DNA from: Acidisphaera rubrifaciens HS-AP3
Lineage (GTDB): Bacteria > Pseudomonadota > Alphaproteobacteria > Acetobacterales > Acetobacteraceae
Assembly: GCF_000964365.1 (NCBI RefSeq)
Contig: NZ_BANB01000086.1
Location: 1 to 39,868 of the forward strand
Direction: 5' to 3'
Length of the DNA: 39,868 nucleotides
Part shown: in pieces, positions 16,357 to 25,822 of the stretch
Numbering within the stretch: the first letter of the stretch is position 1
Layout: every line of letters starts with the position of its first letter
The notes under the pieces: generated by a model
The model's input: only the letters and a program-made list of their open reading frames with translations
What the model was told of the DNA's origin: nothing
Databases searched by the model: none
Made by a program: the position numbers and the translations under genes

Positions 16357-18974
16357 TGCACGACCACCGACGCGGTCGTCGAGATCAGAAGTCCCGTGAT
16401 GGCTCCGCTGGTGGCCAGCGCCTCGGCCCAGATGTAATAGCTGCCGGCCGTCGCCGGAATCGTCACGAACGCACCATAGGTCGTCCCGGAGATGAGCGAG
16501 CCGACCGCCCATGTCGTCGGGGGAGTTGTGTTCGACGACGACAGGCCGAACTGGACGGTTGCGAACGAGCCCGCCGGCGTAAACGTCGCGTTCACGCCGG
16601 TCGTCCCCGACCCTGGGGTAAACGGTCCCGTGCTCTGTGGCCAGTATGGCCCGGCGGTCACCGTGGTCGCGCCGGTCGTCTGCGGCGGCGACGCGGCGGT
16701 CGCCGCCGCCGTGGCGACGGTCAGCACCGCGGATGCTGGGCCCTGGGACGACGCTCCCGTGGCGTTGACCTCGATGTCATAACTCGTGGCGGCCGAAAGC
16801 CCGTTGAGCGTCGCCGACGTACCGGCGACGCTCACGCTAGTGAACGAAGTCGTGCCGTGCGGAGCGTACTGGACGACATAACCGGTCGCGCCCGCGACGG
16901 CCGTCCAGCTCAACGGAATGCTGCTCGCGGTGACGGTCCCTGCCGTCAGGCCGGTCACCTGGGCGAGCGACGTCGCCGACGTCGTTGCGGACATCACCGC
17001 GGAGAAGGGTCCCTGTCCGCCGGCTCCGACCCCCGCGACCTGCACGTCGTAACCTGTCGTCGACGCAAGGCCGGAGATGGTGGCGCTCGTCCCCGCGATC
17101 CCTGTCTGGGACGTCAGCCAGGTACCGGAGCCGGTGACGCGGTACTGCAGGACATAGCTGGTCGCCCCGCTCGCCGGCGACCATGCGACAGCGAGGCTGC
17201 TCGCGGTCACGGGGCCGAAGGCCACGCCGGTGACCTGCGCCGGGACCGCCGCCACGGTCGCGAGAGTCGTCACCTGCATGAGCCCCGAAGCCGGTCCGGT
17301 ACCCGTCGCGTTGGACGCGATCACCTCTATGTCGTATCGCGTGGCAGGGTTCAGACCGCTCACCACGGCGGCCGTGCCGCTGGTCGTCATCTGACTCCAC
17401 GACAGCGTGCCGGTCACGCGATACTGCACGATATAGCCAGTCGCCTGCCCCGACACTGGCGCGGTCCAGCCGAGTGCGACAGAACCAGCCGTAACCGTGC
17501 CGGCGGCGACCGCGGTCGGGGCACCCGGCAGCACGCCCACGGCGCCACCCGCCAGTGACGCATACACCATCGTGCCGCCCGAATACGTGACCACATACAG
17601 CCGTGCCGCCTGACCCGCCGGAATGCTGGCGGTCCCGCTGGACGTCGTCATGCCCGACAGCAGGATCGCGCCGGTCGAGGTGTTGATGACATCGCACACA
17701 AAGCCCGATCCCATGGTGGACGGGCTCGCCGTCAACGTTAACGGCAAGGAACACACCAGAAGGCGCCCGTTATGCACGGTCACGTCGAGTGTCGTGCTCG
17801 CCGTGAGTTCGACGACCGGACGGCGGTAGCCGGGCAGCTTGCCGCTGATCCAGCTCCAGACGCCGCTGAATGTCTGGCGCAGCAGCGTGCTGCCCCCCTG
17901 CCCGACCAGCAGCGTATCCGTATCGGCGGCGACCAGCGCTGCCTGCGCCTCGTCGATCGTCTGGCCGTCGAGAAAATCCGCATAGGTGATGGCGTGATCG
18001 CCGCCCGCCTGGCTGACGCCGACGAGATCGCCGGCGGCCAGCGCCGAAACCTGCGGCAGACCCGTGATCGTCACGCCCGGGCCGGCCGGCCCGGCCGGAC
18101 CGGACGGTCCGGTGATGTTCGCCGTCCTCGCCCATTGCCCGGCGGAGCGCACGTACAGATTGCCCGACGCCGTATCGACATAGGTGTCACCATCGGCGCC
18201 AAGCCCGGTCGCAGGCGCGCCGGACCCGCTCCGCAGCGACAGGCCATTCGACCCCGCCGGTCCTGGAACACCCGTCGCACCGGCCGGCCCAGCGAGGCCG
18301 ACCGGGCCCTGCGGTCCCGACGGACCCGCAGGGCCGATGGGGCCGCCCGGTCCGGTCGCACCCGGTGGCCCTTCAGGACCCTGCGGTCCCGCCGGCCCGG
18401 CGATGTTGCCGACCTTCGACCAATCCGTCCCGGCCGCCAGATAGAGATTGCCTGTTGCGACATCGACGTAGCTGCTGCCGGTGACCGTGGGCGTTCCCTG
18501 CGGCGCGCCGACGCCCACGCTGATACCGGCGCCCGGCGCGCCGGGCGCCCCCGGCTGCCCGTTGCCCGTTGCGCTGATCGTACCGTTCTGATCGATCGTC
18601 ACGTTACTGCCGCCGGCAAACAGGCCTCGCAGCAACGGCAGCAGCAGACGCTTGGGCGTGCCGCTGCTGTTGAGAATCACTTCATCCGTCAGCGTCAGCG
18701 CCGTCTGCTCCGCATAGGTCGCATGGTCGGCGCCGTCGGCCGCGAGGCTGCCGGATTGCAGGAGCAGGCCGGTGCCGGGCACCACTTGCTCCGGTCCGCC
18801 TGGCCCGACGCTGACCCGTCCCAGAAGGCTTCCGGACGCGACCGTGATCGCCGGCTGCGTTCCGGCAAGAAATGTCCCGACGGTGATACCGACGGTCTGC
18901 CCGTTCTGGCTCAGCAACAGCTCATCCTGGTTGCCGACCGTCGTGGTGACGGGCAACTGTTGGATCGTTGGCAT
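16353..18974 (-). CDS. Long tail fibre with collagen-like stretch and three fibronectin III domains
   Basis: An 873-residue fibre. Residues 1-80 are an anchor shared with the next upstream fibre (MPTI.QLP, DEL..SQ.G, LLAG.Q/FLAG.Q). GPx repeats of collagen type lie at ~191-241 and 288-300, each preceded by a YVD.A.GNLY...G.W module. The anchor-type motif recurs at ~306-340 ([19 protein letters not shown]). Fibronectin III domains lie at ~484-571, 578-665 and 671-755, each with [10 protein letters not shown] or YVLQYRVTG-like strands. A beta-rich tip closes the protein. Collagen-like and Fn3 modules are common in phage fibres and bind surfaces or extend the shaft. It is encoded directly before the SGNH fibre, which it overlaps by four bases. 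Confidence 0.85.
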   Translation of the reverse strand: MPTIQQLPVTTTVGNQDELLLSQNGQTVGITVGTFLAGTQPAITVASGSLLGRVSVGPGGPEQVVPGTGLLLQSGSLAADGADHATYAEQTALTLTDEVILNSSGTPKRLLLPLLRGLFAGGSNVTIDQNGTISATGNGQPGAPGAPGAGISVGVGAPQGTPTVTGSSYVDVATGNLYLAAGTDWSKVGNIAGPAGPQGPEGPPGATGPGGPIGPAGPSGPQGPVGLAGPAGATGVPGPAGSNGLSLRSGSGAPATGLGADGDTYVDTASGNLYVRSAGQWARTANITGPSGPAGPAGPGVTITGLPQVSALAAGDLVGVSQAGGDHAITYADFLDGQTIDEAQAALVAADTDTLLVGQGGSTLLRQTFSGVWSWISGKLPGYRRPVVELTASTTLDVTVHNGRLLVCSLPLTLTASPSTMGSGFVCDVINTSTGAILLSGMTTSSGTASIPAGQAARLYVVTYSGGTMVYASLAGGAVGVLPGAPTAVAAGTVTAGSVALGWTAPVSGQATGYIVQYRVTGTLSWSQMTTSGTAAVVSGLNPATRYDIEVIASNATGTGPASGLMQVTTLATVAAVPAQVTGVAFGPVTASSLAVAWSPASGATSYVLQYRVTGSGTWLTSQTGIAGTSATISGLASTTGYDVQVAGVGAGGQGPFSAVMSATTSATSLAQVTGLTAGTVTASSIPLSWTAVAGATGYVVQYAPHGTTSFTSVSVAGTSATLNGLSAATSYDIEVNATGASSQGPASAVLTVATAAATAASPPQTTGATTVTAGPYWPQSTGPFTPGSGTTGVNATFTPAGSFATVQFGLSSSNTTPPTTWAVGSLISGTTYGAFVTIPATAGSYYIWAEALATSGAITGLLISTTASVVVQ
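18252..18404 (-). repeat. Collagen-like Gly-Pro-x coding repeat
   Basis: About 17 consecutive Gly-x-y triplets, mostly Gly-Pro-x, are encoded inside the fibre gene. In phages these form a rigid trimeric shaft. The repeat DNA is GC-rich and prone to recombination, so copy number may vary between isolates. Confidence 0.85.
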
Positions 18975-19088
18975 AGCTAGTCCCTGTGCAAGGAGGTGCG
19001 GGCCAAAAGGATGCGGGTGCCGGGGGAGCGGCCGCTTACGCCGTCAGCGCTATCCGATGCGGTGCGCGCCGAGACGAAGTCTCCGGCG

Positions 19089-21008
19089 CTAATGCGCAAG
19101 CATGGTGTAATCGCCGACGCGCAGCCACGCCGTGCCCGCGGCGTTGCGGCACGCCGGCACACCGCTGCCCGCGCCCGATGCCTCGCCCGGCTTCAACGCA
19201 TCCGATACCCAGATCAGCGCGTTGGCCGGCGCGCCGCTCGCCGCGGGCATCGTCGCGAACGTGTAGGACGGCGGCTCCAGGAACCCGCCGGACATCGAGA
19301 TACCGTTCTGCACCGTCGCGCCGCCGGTCACGGTGAGCGGCCCCTCGACGGCGGCCGAGGACGTGGACACGGCGGTCGCGAGGAACGTGGTGGTCAGCCG
19401 CACCCCGCCGACCGTGCCGTCGTAGAAAAGCTGGATGTTCCCGCCGTAGTCGAACCCGATGCGGTCGCCGGTCCGCATCATCACGGCATAGAACGGCCGC
19501 GACACGGCGGTCCCGGCGTTGCCGTCCGTCCCCTGGAGCGCCGAGGACAGCGTGATCGTGCCGGAGATCTGACCCGGCCCGTCCAGCGTGTAGCCGGTGA
19601 TCTCGTAGGTGTTCGCCCCGATCGAGACGTTCGTGATCGGGTTGCTGGCCGAGACCGTGCCGCCGAACTGATTGCTGCCCATCGTGTAGGGCACCACGTT
19701 CGCGACGTGCGCCAGCGTGCCCGTCGCGTTGGCCGTGATCGTGGTATTCGACGTGATCCCGTCCATCACCGCCCGCGCGTCGAGCGCCGACTGGATGTGG
19801 TTCCCGGCCACGCGATAGGCGGTGTTGACCCAGCAGTTGTTGAGGCCGGTGCTGTAGAAGCCCTGCGCGACCGTCGCCGGCAGCCCGCCGGCCGAGACCT
19901 GCGTCTTGTTGTCGGCATTGAAGGCGTAGCCGCCGCGGGTGCCCGCGTCGTCGATCGCGTTCACCTGCATGTCGTATTCCTGACACGCAAGCGGGCCGGA
20001 CTGGCTCGACGGCAGCCCGGTCATATCGGCGGCGGTCCCGTAGATCGACCAGCATGCGGGATAGGCCGTCACCCCGGACTGGATGACGCCCGCCGCCGTC
20101 TTCGCCGGGTTGCGCGTGATGTGCGTCCCGAGCGCCACCTGTCCGATCGTCGCGGCGTTCGCCCCGGAGTACACGTTCTCCTGGACGGACAGCCCCTCGC
20201 TCTGGAAGTTCGATCCGGTCCCGTCCGGGTTCTGGAAGATGTTGGCGACGATGACCTGGCCCGAGAAGCCCTGGTAGCCGCCCACGCCCCGGTCCGAGGT
20301 CGGGGAGAACGTAATCAGCAGCGGCGCCACGGCCGCGTTGGATGGGCCGGGATTGGTCAGCGGGCCGACCACGACCGGCCCCGTGACGGTCCCGCCCGCC
20401 AGCGGCAGCGCGTTGGCGAACGCCGCCGACGCCGCCGCCTGCGCCGCCGCCGTCGCCGTGTTGCCCACGTACTCCATCGTCGCGGCCTGCAACGGCAACG
20501 CCGGGTCCGCCGCCAGCAGCAGCGGCCCGGTCATCTGCGCGCCGGATTTCTGGATCGTGTTCGCGGCGAAGTCCGACATCTTGAGGACGGACGTGCTGCC
20601 GGTGGGCGTGACGGTAAAGTGCGACGCGTTTACGGTCGTAAGCGCCGACAGACCCGACATGAACGTGCCGTACGGTACCGCGACGTCCGTGTCGCTTTGC
20701 GAGATCGGCACGAGATCGGTCGCGCTGGGCACCGTCCCGGTCGGAAGCTCATAGACCAGAAACGGCGACGCCGTTGCGGACAGCGTGCCGCCGGCAAGCA
20801 CAAGATTCCCGCCGATCGCGATTCCCTCGGCCACGCCGCTGCCGGACGTATTGCCAAGCAATTCGCCCGTACCCACGGCAAAGGAGGTCTGCACCCCCGC
20901 GAGGAGCTGTGCGCGGGTCACCTTGCGAGCGATGCCGGACTGACTGACGATAAGCTCATCGCTGTCGGCGGAGGCGCTGGCGGCAGGCAGCTGATCGATC
21001 GTCGGCAT
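19089..21008 (-). CDS. Tail fibre protein, paralogous anchor to the collagen-like fibre
   Basis: A 639-residue fibre. The first ~80 residues closely parallel the next fibre (MPTIDQLP, DELIVSQSG, VTRAQLLAGVQ, GELLGNTSGSG). A second copy of the motif is at ~88-120 (LPTGTVPSATDLVPISQSD). The middle part is a receptor-type beta domain rich in Asn, Gly and Thr. Residues ~461-502 (IGANTYEITG, then ISGTITLSS and DGNAGTAV) resemble an insertion in the major capsid protein. The C-terminus ends in a short globular tip (GVPACRNAAGTAWLRVGDYTMLAH) of the type common in phage fibres. The gap to the next fibre gene is 114 bases and holds nothing I can identify. Confidence 0.8.
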   Translation of the reverse strand: MPTIDQLPAASASADSDELIVSQSGIARKVTRAQLLAGVQTSFAVGTGELLGNTSGSGVAEGIAIGGNLVLAGGTLSATASPFLVYELPTGTVPSATDLVPISQSDTDVAVPYGTFMSGLSALTTVNASHFTVTPTGSTSVLKMSDFAANTIQKSGAQMTGPLLLAADPALPLQAATMEYVGNTATAAAQAAASAAFANALPLAGGTVTGPVVVGPLTNPGPSNAAVAPLLITFSPTSDRGVGGYQGFSGQVIVANIFQNPDGTGSNFQSEGLSVQENVYSGANAATIGQVALGTHITRNPAKTAAGVIQSGVTAYPACWSIYGTAADMTGLPSSQSGPLACQEYDMQVNAIDDAGTRGGYAFNADNKTQVSAGGLPATVAQGFYSTGLNNCWVNTAYRVAGNHIQSALDARAVMDGITSNTTITANATGTLAHVANVVPYTMGSNQFGGTVSASNPITNVSIGANTYEITGYTLDGPGQISGTITLSSALQGTDGNAGTAVSRPFYAVMMRTGDRIGFDYGGNIQLFYDGTVGGVRLTTTFLATAVSTSSAAVEGPLTVTGGATVQNGISMSGGFLEPPSYTFATMPAASGAPANALIWVSDALKPGEASGAGSGVPACRNAAGTAWLRVGDYTMLAH

Positions 21009-21052
21009 TGCGCATCAAACCTGTCAACAGAGGAAGGGAGGCTGCACCGCGG

Positions 21053-21535
21053 CTAGAACGTCAGGACCGGATTGCCATTCTGATCAACGATGGGCGCGCC
21101 GCCCGCGATCTGCAGCGCATCGGGCGGCGAAACGATGGAGGCCAGCGCGACGACCGGCAGTAGCACCGTACGCTGGATCGTTCGCCCGTTCGCCGTACCG
21201 ATCGCGACCGTCACGCTATAGGTCGTACCGGCCTGCCCGGCCTCGAGCCACAGGACCGCCGACAGGCCGTCCGCACTCGACCGGACCAGTTGCAGATCCC
21301 CGGCAGCGTTCGGGCTGATACCCACGTCAAGCGTCGCGATGCTGTCGCCCTCGTTACCGGCAACCGCCGCATCGATGTCGAGCTGATAGTCCAGGATGTC
21401 GCCGGGGTCCTTCGCGGGCCAGATCAGCGCCGACGCGGGCGGCGGCTGACTGCCGCGGGCATATGGCACGAACCCGTCGAGACAGACGAGGCGCGCGCAA
21501 CTCGGGCGCCACACAGGGATGGCAGGGGTCGGCAT
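21053..21535 (-). CDS. Phage fibre-tail adaptor-like protein
   Basis: A 160-residue protein. The central WPAKDPGDILDYQLDIDAAVAGNEGDSIATLDVGISP and the later VLWLEAGQAGTTYSVTV, with TANGRTIQRTVLLPV, match small beta-sandwich proteins annotated as fibre-tail adaptors in alphaproteobacterial phages. Such proteins join side fibres to the baseplate. It sits between the fibre genes and the fibre-associated 86-aa protein, the position expected of this role. ATG at 21535 has GGAGG upstream on the minus strand. Confidence 0.6.
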   Translation of the reverse strand: MPTPAIPVWRPSCARLVCLDGFVPYARGSQPPPASALIWPAKDPGDILDYQLDIDAAVAGNEGDSIATLDVGISPNAAGDLQLVRSSADGLSAVLWLEAGQAGTTYSVTVAIGTANGRTIQRTVLLPVVALASIVSPPDALQIAGGAPIVDQNGNPVLTF

Positions 21536-21573
21536 ACCGTTCCTCCTGTTCGGTTCTTGATCGCGCCGAGTGT

Positions 21574-21834
21574 CTATTCACCTGCCAGGCGGCGCAGACG
21601 CGCTTCCAGCTGAGCGAATGCGAGCCGAAGCTCGTCGATCGTCGGCAGCGCCTCTGGCGCCGTCACGACCGGCGCCGTGGCCGCGCGGCCGTCATGCAGC
21701 CATCCCACCGTGACACCCGGCTGGTCCGTCACGTCGACCCATCGCAGGCTCGGATGAAACAATGTCGCGATGTCGTCGTCCGTCGACAGAAGCTCGACGA
21801 CCTGCCGATCCTGTATCCGCGCATAAGTCCGCAT
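21574..21834 (-). CDS. Small fibre-associated protein (86 aa)
   Basis: The product begins MRTYARIQDRQVVELLSTDD and has FHPSLRWVDVTDQPGVTVGW, then a C-terminal amphipathic helix (IDELRLAFAQLEARLRRLAGE). The opening MxxYARIQxxxVxEL with W.DVT....GW is familiar from small proteins beside fibre genes, often called tail-fibre assembly or hypothetical. A chaperone-like role in fibre folding is likely but not shown. ATG at 21834 lies five bases after the stop of the upstream glycine-rich fibre gene, so they are co-translated. In-frame extension upstream would run inside that gene. Confidence 0.6.
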   Translation of the reverse strand: MRTYARIQDRQVVELLSTDDDIATLFHPSLRWVDVTDQPGVTVGWLHDGRAATAPVVTAPEALPTIDELRLAFAQLEARLRRLAGE

Positions 21835-21839
21835 CGATG

Positions 21840-23093
21840 TTACCACCTGACGATGACGAAGCCGGCGGCACCTGCGCCACCGGCGTATGCCGTATTTCCT
21901 GCTGGGCCGGTACCCGCGCCCGACGCGCCGCCGCCCGGAAAGACGCCGCTGTTCGCGGTCGTGCCGCTGTTCTGCGTGCCACCGAGCGGCGCCGCCCCAC
22001 CGATACCGCCGACATTGGAGATGCCCGCCTGACCGTTCGAGCCGCCGGCATTGAAGTCGCCGTTCACGCCCACGCCGCTGGGCGTCGCGCCATTCTGCGG
22101 CGACCCGAGCGTCGCCTGCGCGTTCAGCGATCCGCCCGTCGCGCTCACATACGTGCCGAAACTCGACGTGCCGCCCGCGCCCGGCAATGGACCGCCGATC
22201 CCTCCGGCGCTGCCGCCGCTGCCGACGGTCACGGGCACCGATAGTCCGGGGGTCAGGCCGGCGATACGTCGGCGCGCATAGCCGCCGCCGGAGCCGCCGC
22301 CGCTCGGCGCCGTGCTCGTCGAGGCAAAGCTGCCGGACCCGCCACCCCACAGCTCAACTTCGACCTGCGTCACGCCCGCCGGTACGACGAATGCACCGGA
22401 CTGTGCGAACGTCTGCACCCCCGAGCCGAACCCCGGTCGCAGCTGCGGCAGCTTATAGGCGACGAATGGTGCCTGCGGCAGCACCGCTATGTCGGCAGTC
22501 CCGACCGCAAGCTGTCCATACGTCATCGTGATCGCGTACAGACCCACCCAGCCGTTGTCGACCGGCGGCAGAGTCTGCGCACCTACCGTCGCCGGGGCAC
22601 CGGCCTTGAGCTGCAGCTGCACGCGCTGCACGCGCTGCGTATTCTGGGACGTGCCGGCGTTGTTTGGTCCCGTATAGGGCTGCGACGGATTGGCGGCGTT
22701 GTAATACGGCAGCACGATCGGATTGACGTCGGTTTCGATCAACGTCGCCTGCAGCAGATACGCGATCGCCTGTCCCGCGGTAGAGGGAGCGGCCAGGGCG
22801 AAGGATGTCGAGGTCAGGTTCACCCCCATCTTCACCAGCGGATCGGCCGCATCCGCCGGCAACGAACCATATGCGGCGGTATCGACGACGCTCAGCTGCG
22901 TGATGCTGCCGGGCCCCACGACCACGCCGAGCGACGGCGGAGAGGTGGGCGTACAGGCAAGGCCATCGACGTACGGTCCCTCCCCCAGACATGCCTGCGC
23001 AAGAAAGCCGAGCGCAACCATCGCATTGCGGTTGAGCGACAGGACATCCGTATCAAGCGGTATACTGCCCGCATAGACGATGTTTCGATCCAC
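21840..23093 (-). CDS. Phage fibre/baseplate appendage with glycine-rich C-terminal domain
   Basis: A 417-residue protein. Residues 1-250 form a conserved phage structural domain (DRNIVYAGSIPLDTDVLSLN, GVVVGPGSITQ, YYNAANPSQPYTGPNN and WVGLYAITMTYGQLAVG). Residues ~265-417 form a glycine-rich domain that opens with the repeated type F.VPAGVTQVEVELWGGG and ends GGAGAAGFVIVRW, a module found at the tips of bacterial and phage adhesins. The start is GTG at 23093 with CGAGGAC upstream; no in-frame ATG fits. It lies 15 bases behind the tail protein I-like gene. Confidence 0.75.
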   Translation of the reverse strand: MDRNIVYAGSIPLDTDVLSLNRNAMVALGFLAQACLGEGPYVDGLACTPTSPPSLGVVVGPGSITQLSVVDTAAYGSLPADAADPLVKMGVNLTSTSFALAAPSTAGQAIAYLLQATLIETDVNPIVLPYYNAANPSQPYTGPNNAGTSQNTQRVQRVQLQLKAGAPATVGAQTLPPVDNGWVGLYAITMTYGQLAVGTADIAVLPQAPFVAYKLPQLRPGFGSGVQTFAQSGAFVVPAGVTQVEVELWGGGSGSFASTSTAPSGGGSGGGYARRRIAGLTPGLSVPVTVGSGGSAGGIGGPLPGAGGTSSFGTYVSATGGSLNAQATLGSPQNGATPSGVGVNGDFNAGGSNGQAGISNVGGIGGAAPLGGTQNSGTTANSGVFPGGGASGAGTGPAGNTAYAGGAGAAGFVIVRW

Positions 23094-23107
23094 TGTGTCC
23101 TCGGACT

Positions 23108-23788
23108 TCAGTTGCTGATCTGCATCCACGCCGTGCCTGCGGCTGGCATGACGGCGGCGACCGCCGCATAAAGGTAGGCATCGGTGACCGGCCCCGTCAC
23201 CATCGAGAGGTCGCCATACTCGATGGCGCCGGCCCCATACCCGGCCGGCCCGCCCCAACCAGCGACCGCGGCAATCCCGCTGCCGGCCGGACGGAATGCC
23301 GTCACGAACACCTGAAAAGGCATGGAAAGGCTGCCCCAGGCTCCGGCTGCTCCATAGCCAAGCCCGTTCGCGGCTGCTGCGTTGCCCGACGCAGCACCCC
23401 AGCCTCCGGTGTCACCCGCCTGCGCCGGCTCGAAGATCACCGGCGCCCGTGAGGTCAACTCGGTTAGGGCTACGACGATGGCGTCCCGCGTGGCGCGAGG
23501 TCTGCCGATCTCTTGCTGGATGCGCTGGCGGAAGGCGTCGTCGCTCTCGTTCGTGCGGCGCAGCAGGCGTATCCCGAACAGATCATTGGCGATCACGTCG
23601 AGCCATATACCAGCAGCCGTGGCGATCCGGGTCTGCTGTCGGGCGAATGACACAAGCTCATATGCCCACGACCACACAGTCGCGAGTCCGGACAGCACGG
23701 CATCAAGGACCGGCGTGGTGTCGGAAAACCATCCCAGCGGCAGTACCGACTTGAGCCGCGCCGCCATGTCGCTCTGATCACCGGTCAT
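23108..23788 (-). CDS. Tail protein I-like baseplate protein
   Basis: A 226-residue protein encoded directly after baseplate J, with the start codon overlapping the J stop. The N-terminal half has the features of phage tail protein I/YmfQ-type baseplate proteins (RLKSVLPLGWFSDTTPVLDAVLSGLA, then IWLDVIANDLFGI...NESDDAFRQRIQQEI, a pattern also seen in DUF2612 proteins). The C-terminal half is glycine- and alanine-rich and would contact fibres. It probably forms the outer wedge of the baseplate. Identification rests mainly on gene order plus the DxFGIxRxxxESDxxFR.R stretch. Confidence 0.7.
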   Translation of the reverse strand: MTGDQSDMAARLKSVLPLGWFSDTTPVLDAVLSGLATVWSWAYELVSFARQQTRIATAAGIWLDVIANDLFGIRLLRRTNESDDAFRQRIQQEIGRPRATRDAIVVALTELTSRAPVIFEPAQAGDTGGWGAASGNAAAANGLGYGAAGAWGSLSMPFQVFVTAFRPAGSGIAAVAGWGGPAGYGAGAIEYGDLSMVTGPVTDAYLYAAVAAVMPAAGTAWMQISN

Positions 23789-24912
23789 CAGCTGACCACC
23801 ACGGTCGCGGCCTTGACGACGCCCGCGGCCGGCAGAATCAGATCCGCCGCCAGGCCGTTGATCATCACGTCCGTGACGTTGCTGATCTGCGGCACCGCGT
23901 CATACGCAAGCTGGGAGAGTCGCGTCAGCGCCAGCGTCGCGCCAACGGGCTGGCTGTTGATATACGCTTGCACCGCCGCGGTGACCGCCGCGACAGGCGC
24001 CGTGCGATCGACGCCCGGCGGCAATGTCAGCGTCATGGTGACCGCCGCGGACACCACCGTGGGGCCCTGGACTGAAAATGTCGTCCCCACCGGCCGGACG
24101 GCCGAGACGGCTTGGCTCACGGCCGAAAGAAGGACCGAGGAAGGTGCCCCGCTGCCATCATCGACGGTGACGACGAAGTTGCCCGGCCGCGCCGCGCCCG
24201 AGGGATCGACGTTTTCCTCGATGACATAGGTCAGCCCCTGCTGCACGCCCGCCACCGCATACGCCACGGCCTGGGCCGTCGCCTGGGCGCGGCTGCTCAG
24301 GAAGCCCTGGAAGCGGGTCCGCACCGCCGCATCTGACTCGACGTCGATGCCGCCGCTGAATGCTACCGGGTTGGTGACAGTATCGATGCCGCTCACGGGG
24401 GTCACGATCAGCCCGATCGTCGCCGCGAGCACGTTGCCCGCCTGCCCCGCGACCTCGGCCGTCACCGGCACGCTTATACTGGCGCTTCCCGGCGCCAGGA
24501 CATAGCCACCCTGCGTGGGACTGTAGCCGGCCACCGTCGGGCTGGCGGTGACGGCGAATGTCTGCGAGCCGTCCTGCGTGCGCACCAGCGTGCCCACCGG
24601 CACCGTCGCGGCATTCAACGCCGTATAGCGTGACAGCACGACCGTCCCGGTCGCGGCGACGGCGGGCAGCCGGGTCATGCCGAAATCCGCGATCCAGCTG
24701 TCGAGATCGGGCCCCGTGCTGGTTGCCGCACGCGTCACCTGCATCACTTGCACGATCAGCCATTGCATCCATAACCCGAGGGATGCGTTCGCCTCCAGGA
24801 TGGCGCGCAGCGCCGAACCAACGGTCAGGTCAAGCAGCTGCGTCGAGGACGCCTGCACCGACGCCACCGCGTTCTGCACAAGCGTCGTGAATGTCTGCAG
24901 CGACAGCCGCAT
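23788..24912 (-). CDS. Baseplate J/gp47-family protein
   Basis: A 374-residue wedge protein of contractile tails. Typical features are the N-terminal helical LTVGSALRAILEANASLGLWMQWLI, DSWIADFGMTRLPA, the beta domain with VPVGTLVRTQDGSQTF, and the block VGSDAAVRTRFQG-like sequence here reading VESDAAVRTRFQGFLSSRAQATAQAVAYAVAGV, followed by VTVDDGSGAP. It ends with PAAGVVKAATVVV. J-type proteins join the hub to the fibres and trigger sheath contraction. Its stop overlaps the start of the tail protein I-like gene, and it starts 5 bases after the W-like gene. Confidence 0.9.
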   Translation of the reverse strand: MRLSLQTFTTLVQNAVASVQASSTQLLDLTVGSALRAILEANASLGLWMQWLIVQVMQVTRAATSTGPDLDSWIADFGMTRLPAVAATGTVVLSRYTALNAATVPVGTLVRTQDGSQTFAVTASPTVAGYSPTQGGYVLAPGSASISVPVTAEVAGQAGNVLAATIGLIVTPVSGIDTVTNPVAFSGGIDVESDAAVRTRFQGFLSSRAQATAQAVAYAVAGVQQGLTYVIEENVDPSGAARPGNFVVTVDDGSGAPSSVLLSAVSQAVSAVRPVGTTFSVQGPTVVSAAVTMTLTLPPGVDRTAPVAAVTAAVQAYINSQPVGATLALTRLSQLAYDAVPQISNVTDVMINGLAADLILPAAGVVKAATVVVS

Positions 24913-24916
24913 CCGC

Positions 24917-25294
24917 CTATCCCCCTACCTGAAACGACAGAATCTGCGTCTGTCCGGTCGGCGCATCGACGTACCGGACGTGGACGTAGACGCTGCCAGC
25001 CGCGCCATCGGGCGCGATGCGCACGTCGATCAAGGGTTCCGGCACCCGCGCGACCCGTGCCTCCTTGAAAATCTGCGCCCGGATGGCGGCCGCAATCCGT
25101 GCCTCGCTCGCCGGCTGGCCGACGAGCTGCGGCAGCCCCGCGCCATAGGCGAGCTGCCAGATATAATCCCCCTGATTGGTCAGAAGGCGCCGCAGCACCC
25201 GCTGCTGCCCCAACAGCGAACCGTCCGCGACCGCGAGATCACCGGTCGCGCCGATCGCCAGGTCCGAACCCCATTGATGAAACAGATCCGGCAT
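24917..25294 (-). CDS. Baseplate W/gp25-like protein
   Basis: A 125-residue protein at the position of the gp25/W wedge protein. The sequence DLAIGATGDLAVADGSLLGQQRVLRRLLTNQGDYIWQLAYGAGLPQLVGQP shows the DUF2634/gp25-type start with a strongly conserved RRLLTNPGDYxWxxxYGxGL block. The C-terminal half forms a beta domain (VDVRIAPDGAAGSVYVHVRYVD). In contractile tails it links the sheath to the wedge. It lies between the spike and J genes as in Mu-like phages. Confidence 0.8.
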   Translation of the reverse strand: MPDLFHQWGSDLAIGATGDLAVADGSLLGQQRVLRRLLTNQGDYIWQLAYGAGLPQLVGQPASEARIAAAIRAQIFKEARVARVPEPLIDVRIAPDGAAGSVYVHVRYVDAPTGQTQILSFQVGG

Positions 25295-25299
25295 CGCGG

Positions 25300-25803
25300 T
25301 CAGTCCTGCGGCGTCGGCGGCCCGCTCACGCCGGGATGCGTGTGCTGGTCGTAATGCTGACGCAGCCGATCGAGCGAGCCGTGCGTATCGTACACGTCGC
25401 CGCTGACGTACAGATCTCCCGTGATCCGCACGGACCCGTCCGAGACCAGCTTCAACGCGCTGCCGCTCTGATGCACCAGCCAGAATTCACCGCTCGGTGC
25501 TGTCGGCGGCGTTGCGGCCGTGCTGAACGCGCGGCCGGCGATCACTCCATGATCGGCATCGCCCTCATGCGCGAGCACCAGGACCTGGTCGCCGGGCGAC
25601 GGCGGACACACCATGCCCCAGCCGTTACCCGCCCACGGTGTCAGCACCGGCAGCCAGCCACTCAGCACCCCTTCGGGCTGTAGCGTGACCCGCGCGGTGG
25701 CCGAGGACGGATCGACCGACGCCACGACACCAAAGCGTGGTTGCGCAGCCCCCTGGTCAAGCGCCCCCGCCTGCGCCTTGAGCGCATTCAGCAGCCGTTG
25801 CAT
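25300..25803 (-). CDS. Baseplate spike protein, gpV/gp45-like
   Basis: A 167-residue central spike. Residues ~20-90 form the OB-like domain (RFGVVASVDPSSATARVTLQ, SGWLPVLTPWAGNGWGMVCPPSPGDQVLV). A beta-helical shaft follows (LKLVSDGSVRITGDLYVSGDVYD). Near the end is HYDQHTHPG, whose HxH pattern in a trimer is known to bind iron at the spike tip in phages P2 and phi92. ATG at 25803 begins MQRLLNALKAQ, and the in-frame extension to 25953 lies within the hub gene. It pierces the outer membrane at contraction. Confidence 0.85.
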   Translation of the reverse strand: MQRLLNALKAQAGALDQGAAQPRFGVVASVDPSSATARVTLQPEGVLSGWLPVLTPWAGNGWGMVCPPSPGDQVLVLAHEGDADHGVIAGRAFSTAATPPTAPSGEFWLVHQSGSALKLVSDGSVRITGDLYVSGDVYDTHGSLDRLRQHYDQHTHPGVSGPPTPQD

Positions 25804-25822
25804 GCTTGCTCTCCATTCTGGA

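Noticed and set aside
14887-16437. A 516-codon plus-strand frame opposite the SGNH fibre
   Set aside because: His/Arg-rich antisense frame. The minus strand has clear LamG and SGNH motifs.
18252-18404. Short regular repeats that could suggest a CRISPR-like or satellite array
   Set aside because: Periodicity is 9 bases and in frame with Gly-Pro-x codons, so it is a collagen-like coding repeat.
16353-21008. Possible diversity-generating retroelement acting on the fibres
   Set aside because: No reverse transcriptase, template repeat or variable-region duplicate was found in the window.
18996-21056. A 686-codon plus-strand frame opposite the tail fibre
   Set aside because: Arg-rich shadow of the fibre gene's codon pattern, with no recognisable domain.
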